In this document: positions 22,001-32,000 of the stretch, one piece after another
Numbering within the stretch: the first letter of the stretch is position 1
Layout of the letters: each line of letters starts with the position of its first letter
Source of the DNA: Chrysaora quinquecirrha
Taxonomy: Eukaryota > Cnidaria > Scyphozoa > Semaeostomeae > Pelagiidae
Length of the DNA stretch: 64,000 nucleotides
Direction: 5' to 3'
NCBI GenBank assembly: GCA_014526335.1
Contig: JACTAT010000225.1
Coordinates: forward strand, 55,502 to 119,501
Notes under the pieces: generated by a model
Seen by the model: only the letters and a program-made list of their open reading frames with translations
The model's database searches: none
Told to the model about the DNA's origin: nothing
Translations under genes and position numbers: made by a program

Positions 22001-25000
22001 GCATGAAGTAGATTTCAGGCTAACTGCCAGATTACAAATAAGGTTCTACCCACTGAAGGCTGAAAAGCTTTGTAATTATGATGAAAGTTTGGGTAATAAA
22101 AGATGAAATTATGATAAAAAGTATCATAACCTTTCTTGAAAATTCATCAGCACTCAATTTATCTGTTGCATTCTGCACTTGTTTTGAAAACTTTGGAGAT
22201 GACCCAGAACCATCCATGTCAACATCAGTTTGTGAATCACTAAAAAGATAAATTCTATACAGTAACATAGAAAAATTGAAGCCAGCTGAAACAGCCTGAA
22301 ACCAGATGAGTCCAGCTGAAACTCCTGAAACAAACTGATACAGAAATTAGTGACAATGGAACAGCTGTTCTGTTAAATAAAGAGGGTTTTACTACTGAAG
22401 AAAAGAACCATGATTCAAAATTGTCTCAACATTTCCAAAATTTCAACAGGATTTTTGAAAGCAGGCAAAGCAAATTAACTGGCAAGGAAACTTTTTAACA
22501 AGTGAAACTTTGAAGTGATTTCGGAGACGGGTGGGGAGTAGGATGGTGATTTAGTTATTTTTATATAAACCATCTTTTTTTTGAAAAACACAATTCTTAG
22601 TTGATGTGGACTCATTAGTACCAGTTTAGCATTAGCCTTGGCAAAACAAGACTCCATTCAATGAGTTTGACATCCCATTCAATCCCAATCAATTCCCCCA
22701 GGTCAGCAAATTATCCCAGAGAAGTGGTGGAAAAATACTTGTGACCTGAACTTTTGTTAGACATTCACCCTCACAATCATAATACCATTCTCACATTCAG
22801 ATTCAAAAACAAGAATCAATATAATGTGAAAGTTAAGAAATAAAAAAAATTAAAAAACTAAAAGCATTTTAGTAATTTACAAAAAATGGAATTTCGAATG
22901 AGGAATTATTAGGGTTTTTTATCTCAGGGGAGCTGGTCAGGAAACCCCCCAGAATGTGCAAGAGCCCTCTTCTATTTTTCTGTCCGATGGTTAGCCTATT
23001 GTTCTATTAAAAAATGCAGGTGTGCAAGTGCCTAATGCTGCAGTGTCGTTTGGGCGCTACCAGGTTGGACAGTTTGTTTTCAGCAAACGGAATAATTTTT
23101 TCATGTAAAAATTTGCATAAATGAAATAGTTAACATTGCGCACCTTAATTTGGAAATTGTTAGTTGTTGTTGTTGTTGTTGCATTTACGTAAACAACATT
23201 TGGTCATGACGTTGGTTGCTATAAACGTTTTTCTTGTAAAATCTCCTAAAAATCAGGGCCAAATTTATTTCATTTCATAGTTTCTTTCTAAAAATTCTAA
23301 ATTTGCAGAATTATAGAAAGAAAAATGAAAATTGCACTTTGGAAGTGTTAACTTTTGCGCACATTGCACCCAGTTTTGCAAATTTGTGCACCCAGCATTT
23401 CAATTACTCACAGAATTTCTTAAGTGTGTAATACAAACTTTCCAACCAGGAGGTGCTAGTAGAGTTTCTAACCACTCTAAAAATTAGTATCTAACAAACT
23501 GTATTGCAGTGTTATTTTGCTGCCACCCCCAAACCCCTGCTTTAAAAACACAGTGTATATGTTTCAAGTTTCTTGGAAATCTTGCCTAGTCCCCTAATCT
23601 ACCTTGATGTTAGGAGCGGAGGAAACTTTCAACGATGTTATGTTAGCACCATCACTGTGGTTTGTACCGATGTGGAAGTGATTTTCTAGCAACTTCCATT
23701 ACCATTTTAAATTTTTGAGCATTTTACTTACTATATTGGTGGTGTGGCTGAGTGGTCAAGGTGTTCGGATCATGATCGCAAGGTCGTGGGTTCGAATCTT
23801 GTTGGGACCACTTTTCACAAGCCTACAATCAACTCAGCTGTCCATCCTTCCGAGATCGGAAAATGAGTACCCAGGGTATTCGTTCTAGAATATTAGTCTG
23901 GTCCACAACAGCTTTATAGCTGCCAGAACCCCCGACCTGCATTAACAAATAAAGATTGCTTGCTTGCTTGATTGCTTGATTCTTCAAGATTGTTTTGAAC
24001 CAACATGATTTGAATCTGAATGTGATGAGTGATTTTGAATGGTTGCATGATAGATAGGGTTTTTTCCGCAACAATATAGCAAAGAGGGTAACCTAGGGTT
24101 TTTAAATTGAGATCTACTAAGAAAAGGTTGGAGAAAACAATTCCAAGATGGGCTGGAAGTACCCTTAATTAATGCCTAATTTTCCCTAATTTAGTCAATT
24201 AAAAAAGTTGCACTTTCTGAAATCTGATTACTGCAATATGTAGATCTTGAAAGGCTGAGTAAAATTGTCTTTGACTGTATTTCAATACAATCTGCCAGTT
24301 TCGAGAAAAACTCGTTTGAAATAATGATGACGTCATCGTCCTAAGGCTCAGTATGGGCTTTTGTCAACTCGCGTAACTTCACAAATAGGGGTCAAATCGA
24401 ACCGCTTACAATGTGATATGTGTATGTATGACAGCATAATACCCATAATTAGCCCCATCGCAAGTTTGGAAAAAAGAAGAAAGGGGGTTCACTGCATAGA
24501 CAATAGGAATCCCATTATGAATATTGTATGAAAACTTTGACCTCCCGCCATTTCCAGCATGTTTAATATTAAAACTTCAAATCTCGAACATGTGTAGTCC
24601 TTCACAACGCCTTTTGACTCACGGATGACTGGGCATCATTTTGGTACCATTATGATGTCAATTGCCCCTATAATGTCATCATCATCATTCTGCTGTCTTA
24701 TCCTACATCAATCACATAATTAGTGTTTTTGTGACTATTGCACCCCAACTCATAAAGTTATACAAGCTGAAATATAGAATCCAGGTCTAACTTACTGAAT
24801 GCTAACTTATCTGCATGGATAACCCCCAATTTTTTTTCAACCTATAAGGGTTTTTTTGGGTGCAGATTCCAAAAATGGCACTTAAACCCCCCCCCCCCTA
24901 GAGCCTGAGAGTACTTCTTATGTCACTTTTTACCCAATCGGGTAAAGTTTCTCCAAAACTCTCCCAAAAAGGTTTTACCCGAACGAGTAAAATTTCGAAA

Positions 25001-25117
25001 AACTTTAGCTCTACCCGATCAAGTATAAAAGTTTTCACACAACTTTACTCCAGATTTATTATACCTTATTATGAAGGAATCCTGGCTGTGATCGCTTCTT
25101 CTTTTGTTTCTTGACAT
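15218..25117 (-). CDS. NSMCE3: NSE3 homologue (MAGE domain), SMC5/6 complex subunit
   Basis: Ten minus-strand exons, all GT-AG: 25117-25065, 22239-22131, 20903-20840, 20211-20132, 18464-18361, 17734-17655, 16090-16048, 15906-15847, 15570-15456, 15289-15218. They total 780 bases and give 259 residues with every phase closing, which is strong evidence that the model is right. The product shows the MAGE winged-helix landmarks: RYLIMSDKKKIPI (about residue 60), VFGLDIV, NRAGLLMIILSLIYMSDG, SLWRSLKNLGI, KEFGDIEKIL, FEYKWGTRA and the C-terminal SWKIQYREILEEE. In known SMC5/6 complexes NSE3 pairs with NSE1 and NSE4 and helps bind DNA during replication and repair in the nucleus. The length suits a single-copy invertebrate NSE3. 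Introns 1 and 2 contain a SINE and foldback element FB-C. It is divergently oriented to the FBXL6-like gene. Confidence 0.93.
18931..19190. repeat. (GTTA)n microsatellite
   Basis: Runs of TTAG/GTTA with interruptions, in NSE3 intron 4. No further structure seen. Confidence 0.85.
20991..20999. repeat. 9-bp target-site duplication of FB-C, left copy
   Basis: CACTCCAAC directly precedes FB-C and is repeated exactly at 21989-21997 directly after it. Confidence 0.88.
21478..21545 (+). other. tRNA-like segment (degenerate) within FB-C
   Basis: TAGCTCAGTGGGTTAGTA resembles an A box and GGATCGATCC a damaged B box, spaced as in a tRNA. The arms do not fold convincingly, so it is a pseudo-tRNA or SINE head. 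Confidence 0.4.
21655..21733. repeat. Long hairpin
   Basis: The core arms CAATTCTCAAATTTGGC and GCCAAATTTGAGAATTG (17 bp, perfect) are separated by one base at 21694. Flanking AT-rich sequence extends the pairing to roughly 38 bp per side with few mismatches. Confidence 0.85.
23738..23985 (+). mobile_element. tRNA-derived SINE
   Basis: The 5' part has a polymerase III A box (TGGCTGAGTGG) and B box (GGGTTCGAATC) and ends GGGACCAC, pairing with the start GTGGTGTGG. A non-tRNA body follows, including CCATCCTTCCGAGATCGG and AAAATGAGTACCCAGG, and then a 3' tail of TTGC/TTGATT repeats. This is the layout of a SINE rather than a working tRNA. It lies in NSE3 intron 1, antisense to the gene. Its partner LINE is not identifiable here. 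Confidence 0.75.
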
Positions 25118-25272
25118 TTTAAAGATATAGATAGGCGTATCTGCGTCTAGTTAAGGACGGTTGTTGCCCGTCGAGTCAAGTTCTTCTCCCTGCTAAAGTC
25201 TCACTTGGGCCTTCGCTGCATTTTCCCGCCAATTCATGATTTATCACAGGGCGACAAGGGGAAGAGGAAGCT
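25118..25272 (-). promoter_or_regulatory. NSE3 side of the original NSE3/FBXL6 intergenic promoter
   Basis: These 155 bases separate the NSE3 start codon from ISL2EU. The sequence TTTATCACAGGG at 25240-25251 recurs in the same orientation on the other side of the transposon (28968-28979), followed on both sides by ACAAG and GAAG. No TATA box is evident. Confidence 0.5.
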
Positions 25273-25668
25273 ATACGCTACCAAACCGGAAACCGCACCT
25301 GATTGGCCATCGCGTTTTCCCTTAGTTACTCGGTAGCAACCATCCAGACCGGCTTTAGTCACAGTGAAGTTGCAGTGATTCTGAAGCGTTCGTCGTGATT
25401 TAAGGTGTTATTTCTGGCTTGCAGATTCAAATTTTACTCAGAATTGTTCACATTTGTTGTCTTGAATCGTCATCATATCTATTTTGAAGTTTTAATTGTA
25501 CATAGCGATCATTTTCTGGCCCGCTGCGTAAGTTTTGTATTGAACTCTTTTAGGCCTAGCCTACAGTGTACAGTGTATATATAGTGAAATCTTTTGTTCC
25601 CGCTTCTATGTTTTAAATTCATTTTGGACACATCGTCTCGTTATTTCATTGGTTTAGTGTATTTGAAG
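25273..25668 (+). repeat. ISL2EU left TIR
   Basis: Inverted copy of 28569-28961. It differs by scattered substitutions and a short ACAGTGT expansion near 25565. Its inner end carries the same untranslated leader sequence that precedes both genes, so it probably contains the promoter. Confidence 0.92.
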
Positions 25669-25672
25669 ATAA

Positions 25673-27191
25673 ATGCCCAGCTACTGCTCTGTATTTGGCT
25701 GCTATGCATCTTCTTCAAAGAACCCAGAACTGTCTTTTTTTCTTTACCCGAAAGACAAGAAACTGCGGAATGCCTGGATTTGTCGTGTCAGAAGAGAAGA
25801 TTTTTCTCCTTCATCTACATCATGTATATGTTCAAGACATTTTCTTGACACTGATATGACCATCCCAAATTCAGACACGCCAAGCATGTTCCAACGACGG
25901 CGATTACGAAAAGAGGCAATTCCAAGTGTTAATCTTAGAGGCAATACACAAGATGAGAAGCAAGGAAAGAGATCAACTTCTGTGCTGAATAGGAATCGTT
26001 CTTGTGCCACTGAGGAGACATCATCTGAAATTTCACCAGATTCTGATCTTTCCGAGGGCCCACTCTTAGAATATGAAATGCCGTCAAGTGCTGATAATTC
26101 TCGTTCTTCTGCACAATACAGTGTTGAAGAGCTGCTTAAAAAAGTTGAAATTTCTGAAAAAATGTGTTTCAGGTACAAAAATTTGAGTGAAACTGATATC
26201 AAAAATTATACTGGGATTGAAAAACCAGTTTTTAAAATGATGATTGACACAATTGAGACATTTGCACCCTTGAATTTTTGGTCTGGGAAACCAGTGAAAT
26301 CAATAAGCCCTGAAGACCAGCTACTGATCTTCTTAATGCGGCTTAGGCTTGATCTACCATATTTTGATCTTTCAAGAAGGTATTCAGTCAGCCAGACAAC
26401 AATTCAGAATATTTTAATGACCTACTTGCATGCAGTTCACGAAATTTTCTTTGTTGGGATTATGTCTCAAATCCCTTCCCAAGAAAAGAACAAATGTAGT
26501 TTGCCCAGTTCGTTTGGAGACATATCAAATTGCAGAATTATTATCGACTGCACAGAATTTAGGATTTCTGCTCCAAGGAAAGATCTGGTGGCTGCATCTG
26601 CTACGTACAGCAACTATAAGCATTTTTTGTCTGTCAAGTACCTGATTGGGGTAGCACCCAATGGAGCAATAACGTTTGTCAGTCATGGATTCCCTGGTAG
26701 CACAAGTGACAAAGTTGTAACAAGTGAATCTGGAGTGATATCTCACCTCCAAGTAAGCCAATCTAATGTACATATATTGTCCAATTGATATGTCTCTGTA
26801 TATTTCTAACATACTTACTCCAATAATCTTGCTTTTTCAGGCTGGCGACTTAATACTTGCAGACAAGGGATTTATCATTCATGACCTCTTGCCAAAGAAT
26901 GTTTTCTTAAATTTGCCTGCCTTTCTTTCCGGAAAAACAAAATTTTCAAAACAAGAAGCAGTTTTTTCAAGAAAAATTGCTGGCTGCAGGATTCATGTCG
27001 AAAGAGCAATAGAGAGATTAAGAAATTATAAGATTTTAGAATATATCAATGCACCATTACGCCCTTTTGTTGACAAAATTGTGCAGGTGTGTGCAGTTCT
27101 TGTTAATATGCAGTCCCCAATCATTGCAGGGGTTTTGCAAAACTACAAAGAGACTGTGGCCACTTTAGAGAACTCTGAAGGAAGTAAATAA
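25673..27191 (+). CDS. ISL2EU transposase with N-terminal THAP domain
   Basis: Two exons, 25673-26752 and 26841-27191, joined by an 88-bp GT-AG intron in phase 0, give 476 residues. Residues 1-90 form a THAP zinc finger (MPSYCSVFGC, then CICSRHF, and EAIPSV in place of AVPTIF) that would bind the element ends. After an acidic Ser-rich linker comes the DDE_Tnp_4-type core: IIIDCTEF (first Asp), YSNYKHFLSVKYLIG, FPGSTSDK, ILADKGF (second Asp) and HVERAIERL (Glu). All catalytic residues are present and no lesion is seen, so this copy may still encode active protein. AATAAA at 27206-27211 follows the stop. Confidence 0.92.
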
Positions 27192-27231
27192 CAGATATTT
27201 GACCAATAAAACTTTTCAATTAAGTTCATTA

Positions 27232-28535
27232 TCATGATTCTTTTGTATAACACGTGGGCAATAGCTCTTCGAGATAAAACATTTTTAACATTGGTACATA
27301 TCTGCTCTCCCATTCTGGATCTCTTTCAACCCTTACAATAAGCATATCAACCGTTGTCCAAACAACAAAATGTGCCCATGAAACTCCAACAGCAACCATT
27401 TCTGCTTGGACCTGGTGCCAATAGCCATGGCCTTGGTTAAGCTTCTTTGATGAAGTAAGATAAAAGTCACTTCTCTCCTCCTTCCCCTTCAACTCACTTG
27501 CTATGAAATCATCAATTTTGTCATTTCTGTGTGACCATGGGCATTTTACTTCTAAAACCCCCTTCTCACCATTTTCAATGATAATGCCATCTGGACTGCT
27601 TCCCAAAAATCCACAAGAGAACAGCACAAGCCCTATGGGTGTCACTGCATTTCCAGTTTCCTCTTTGTATTTTTTTATTGCAACATCTTCGTGCATTTGG
27701 CCCCACATAATTGAATCCTTGGTGCCAAGAGAATATTCCCCTCTTAACTTCTTTAAAAGTGAAGGTGCTATTGGGTTGTCTGTAGCCCTTTTCCTTTCAT
27801 ATGCCTTTATGACATCACCAAAATTGCTGCCAGTTAGTCTCAGTCTTCTAAATTGACCCCATAGTGCTGATTTTCTTTGTCCGGATGTTTGTGCTGCAAG
27901 CCATTCAACCTGATCTGGAGACACCTTACATTTTCAACAAACAAAGTCTTATTGTTAAAAAAGTCTTCCAACATTTCTTCAATTAAGCTGGGTGCCAAAG
28001 GATTCAACACTGGTTTGGGTACCTCTGGACCTGCAATCCATCCAAGAGGACATTCAATTCCAGCATCTGATATTTCTGATAATCGGCTGGCCACAAATTT
28101 TCTGTCTTTGTCCAAAAAGGGTCTTGATGTAGCCCTGTATTCCGGCTTAGGGGTTGGAAAAAAATCACCAAATGTTTTGCTATCCAGCTTTGCTGCTTTT
28201 TTAGGTTTGGCAATCCAAGCATTTGGCAAATCTGTTTTTGACATTCCCTTTTTGTTGACATAGATGGCACTTGCTGCCATGTGGCTACAAATCCAGTTTC
28301 CCCTTGGGCACTCACATTCTCCTTTAGAAATTCCCCCATCACCATTGACTGTAAGCATTACTGAATAACTTTTATCCTTCATGGATGCTCTTACTTTGGC
28401 TTTTATCACATGATCACTCAGTCTCAAGTCCAACACAAAATCTGCCTTATATTTCAGTTCACCCTTTGTAATACTATTAATATCTTCTTTGAAGAACTCC
28501 ATCATCCCTGAGATTGTTATAATTTCTTTTGCCAT
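27232..28535 (-). pseudogene. SWIM zinc finger / YqaJ-type exonuclease of ISL2EU, frameshifted
   Basis: The start is taken as ATG 28535 (MAKEIITISG), just inside the right TIR. The N-terminal part has a SWIM finger (CECPRGNWICSH) and a conserved middle region; the frame then needs a one-base shift near 27925-27930 to enter the YqaJ nuclease domain, which is open down to 27232. Nuclease landmarks are FLGSSPDGII, GVLEVKCPWS and HQVQAEMVAVG, containing the Asp, Glu-x-Lys and Gln of the lambda-exonuclease/YqaJ family. In ISL2EU this second protein is standard, with an unknown role in transposition. No intron explains the shift, so the copy looks disabled, unless it is a sequencing error. Confidence 0.85.
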
Positions 28536-28568
28536 TATAGATAGGTATGGTAAAAAATGATAGAAATA

Positions 28569-28961
28569 CTTCAAATACACTAAACCAATGAAATAACGAG
28601 ACGATGTGTCCAAAATGAATTTAAAACACAGAAGCGGGAACAAAAGATTTCACTATATACACTGTAAACTGAGGCTAGGCCTAAATGAGTTCAATACAAA
28701 ACTTACGCAACGGGCCAGAAAATGATCGCTATGTACAATTAAAACTTCAAAATAGATATGATGACGATTCAAGACAACAAAAGTGAACAATTTTGAGTAA
28801 AATTTGAATCTGCAAGCCAGAAATAACACCTTAAATCACGACGAACGCTTCAGAATCACTGCAACTTCACTGAGACTAAAGCCGGTCTGGATGGTTGCTA
28901 CCGAGTAACTAAGGGAAAACGCGCTGGCCAATCAGGTGCGGTTTCCGGTTTGGTAGCGTAT
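28569..28961 (-). repeat. ISL2EU right TIR
   Basis: Inverted copy of 25273-25668, ending CCGGTTTGGTAGCGTAT on the plus strand. Confidence 0.92.
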
Positions 28962-29060
28962 TCACCTTTTATCACAGGGTAACAAGAAGAAGCATTTCGT
29001 TGTTTTGCTTTTGGCATCTCATCTCATCTCGAGTTTGAAAAGAACCCAGCAGTTTTCAGG
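28962..29060 (+). promoter_or_regulatory. FBXL6 side of the original intergenic promoter
   Basis: These 99 bases lie between ISL2EU and the FBXL6-like ATG. They contain the second TTTATCACAGGG (28968-28979) and a CATCTCATCTCATCTCG run. With the other side this would make a ~255-bp head-to-head spacer. Confidence 0.45.
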
Positions 29061-32000
29061 ATGACCAGGAAAAGATCGTGGCAGCTGAGGCCCTTCGGAA
29101 AATTTTCTGAGCCCTATTCGTCTGGCAGTGACAGCTCTGATTTTGACTATGAGCCAGGAGAACGCGGAAAGAACGAACCAAAGAAGTCGAAAGCAATAGG
29201 CCTAAATCATCATCCCAATTCCACTGGGCCTGGAATGAGAAGTAGAACGCAGGATGACAATAAAAAGTTTGATTTACACATTACTTTCGAGAATCCTGGT
29301 ACTTGCAATCAATGGGATAACTTGCCCACAGAAATCCTTATAAGAGTTTTTTCGCATGTTCTCATGATGTCAAAAAATATGGCATGTCTTCCAAGGTATA
29401 GATATACCTTAATATATTCCAAGATACTGTATACCCCATACCTAAGTTGTCTTTTTAATTAAGTATAAAACAATGGCTACATTTGAAATAAATTCAACAT
29501 CTTTTCTATGATTTTCTTTTTTTTCTTTTATTTGGGAATATTATTATATTTCTCCCTGTATGTCCCTTTTTTACTTATTATAATTTCCAGTACCTGCCAG
29601 TGCCCAGTCTGCAGAGTATGGCCTTTTTCGACAAGATCTCAAGTGTGCATGACCAAATTTTTAAGTGTGCAAGTGTGCACTTGAAATTTTTGTGTGCACT
29701 TCAACTTCAAGTATGCACAAAATTTCTGATTTGTGTTTCTGTTTTCTTCAATTATATGTTTACTGAATGTCAGAATCACTTTTGGTTTGGATAAAGCACT
29801 TTCTGGTGTTGTTTCTTTCCTGAACAGGGCTTGAATTTTTGTTGCACTTGCTTGTTGTCGACTGGATCTCCTCCACACTTTCTTTGATGTGCAGCACATC
29901 AGTTTTTCATGTCTAATGAGCATTTAACTTAACATGAGGTACTTGTGCCACGCACTTTTTGGAAAAATTAACCCCTTTTTAAGTGTGCACTTTTCAAGGG
30001 CGGAAATAATCTTGGGTGTGCACACCCAACTCTGCAGACCAGAGTACCTGCTAGGCAGGGGATGACACAGCAATGATGAAGATCAATGTACCATTGTACC
30101 TGCTTTTATGACAAAGTACTGGTCAGTATTTATGACAATGATCATGATGTACATTGGTGCCAGCTTTCGTGCATGCACAATTTAGTTAGGGTATGGCTTC
30201 AATTTATTTTTAATGAATATAATAACCTATAAGATATTGTTATTTGTTTTGATTTTGAAGAAATTTTTCCTGAAATTAATTGCAAATTTTACTGGAAAAT
30301 GAATTTGAAGTGAGCAAAAGGGAATACTGCAGCCTAAATATCAAACATCAGATATAAAGAAACCTTGTACAACTCTGACATCTGGAAGATGGAATAGTCA
30401 CAAAATAAAATCAACAACAGTTTCTTAATAAGGGATTTCAAAGTTTCCAGGGCCATTATGGGTATGTTGAATATTTTTTGCATAATTGTGACTCACAGCA
30501 AAACAAAAACAAGCTGCAGGTTTGAAAATTCATCAAAATTAGTTAAAAACATAGCAATGCTGTCGCACTGTACAGAGGATGGCGGTACAATGCTTACCAA
30601 AGAGAGTTTGCATGAATTTGCAACAATGAAACAATTATTTGACAAATGAATCCATGTGCAGCTGTATAACAGCTGCTGAAAAACTGATCATGATCATGAT
30701 TATTATGATTATCACAATGATCACGGCAATGATAATGATGATGATGTCCATGATTATCACAATGATCATGACCATGACGACAATAATGATGATGATGATG
30801 TCCATGATTATCACAATGATCATGACCATGACAATAACGTCAATGATAGTGATAATAACATGCTGAATCTGATGGTGATGATGTCAATGATTATGACCAT
30901 GATGATATTGGTGGTGTTGCTGATCGTAATTTCGTTCGCCCGCACAATTCTTGTAAATTGAATCCCAGCCATGATTTTCACTCCATCATAATCAATTTAT
31001 TTGAAATATTGAAGCTTAGTCATAATTATATCAGCCTGAAAATTGTTGATCCATAATTGCGGGACAGATCTCCAGTAAATAAATGCTAATATAATCCATA
31101 TGCATTTTTTTCATGGTACTCATTTGCTTTAATGCACCTGCAGACCCCGAAACTATTGAAAGCATTAAACGAAGTAAACGAAACTATTGGTGGAGTGATA
31201 TTCCTGTTCCTGCTCCGTTCTGTGTCCCCTCTGACAAATCAAAATCTCCACCTGCAGTGGCTTTTATAGAATATTAGAAGGGTTGGAAACGCACCAGGTT
31301 TTTCTTTTGTGTAGGCGCAGAACGAACAGCCTATTGCTGTGCACCTTTTCCATATCCCCTCTGCCAATCAAGCTTTTTTGTATTTTCCCCCCTCAATTAC
31401 TTGACTAATGGCTGTTTTGGGCAGAAATTATACATCGTTATGCAACAGAGTTCTGCTTTTTTCCCTTTAAACAGTTAGTTTTCCTGATATAGGTATCCAG
31501 GAAAGGTAACTTTCTTTAAAAATTCATCTACTGCTGATCCACAAAGTACATCGCAGTGTTGTATTGCATTACACTAAAGTAATATTGTTGTCGTTGGGTG
31601 GAATTCTCTCGGCATAGAATCAAAGCTCTCGTTTGCAAGTATAACCATTCTTTGGGTTTCGCTATGTCACCAAGACAGGAACTTATTTGTCAACTTGATC
31701 AATTTCAATTCTGACAGGGATACCGATTCAATGGTCTTTTCTACTGTTGGATCTTGTGAACCCTGATAAATTCCTATTTCATTTTGAAGGAACTTCTGTA
31801 TTAAGGCTTCCCTCAAATACTTTGCTTTCAGAAACAAGAGATAAGGAACCTTCCTACTTGATGACACGAGATGAAATGTTTTGCAAGAACACTTTATTTT
31901 CAAGTGATACCAATTCTTTTGTTGGAAGTGTCGAAAAATAAAACTGTGATTTGGTCGCAAACTGGCTGGACCAGTTTGTTGTCTCAAATCTGGAAGAGTG

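Larger units (their letters stand above)
25273..28961. mobile_element. ISL2EU (IS4EU) DNA transposon, two genes
   Basis: A 3.69-kb element with terminal inverted repeats of about 395 bp (25273-25668 and 28569-28961), nearly identical, starting ATACGCTACCAAACCGG. Two convergent genes start just inside the TIRs: a THAP-domain DDE transposase (plus) and a SWIM/YqaJ nuclease (minus). That pairing is, from established knowledge, the hallmark of ISL2EU within the PIF/Harbinger assemblage. An AT target duplication is compatible but too short to prove. The nuclease gene has a frameshift; the transposase looks intact. Confidence 0.9.

Noticed and set aside
23829..24074. 81-codon minus frame
   Set aside because: Antisense to the SINE body; no coding support.
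29610..30045. Possible inverted-repeat element with GTGTGCAC motifs and CTGCAGAGT ends
   Set aside because: Only about ten bases match at the ends and the inner GTGTGCAC motifs are scattered; not above chance for me.
30635..30866. Met/Ile-rich open frames on both strands
   Set aside because: Products of the ATGATG microsatellite; no coding signal.
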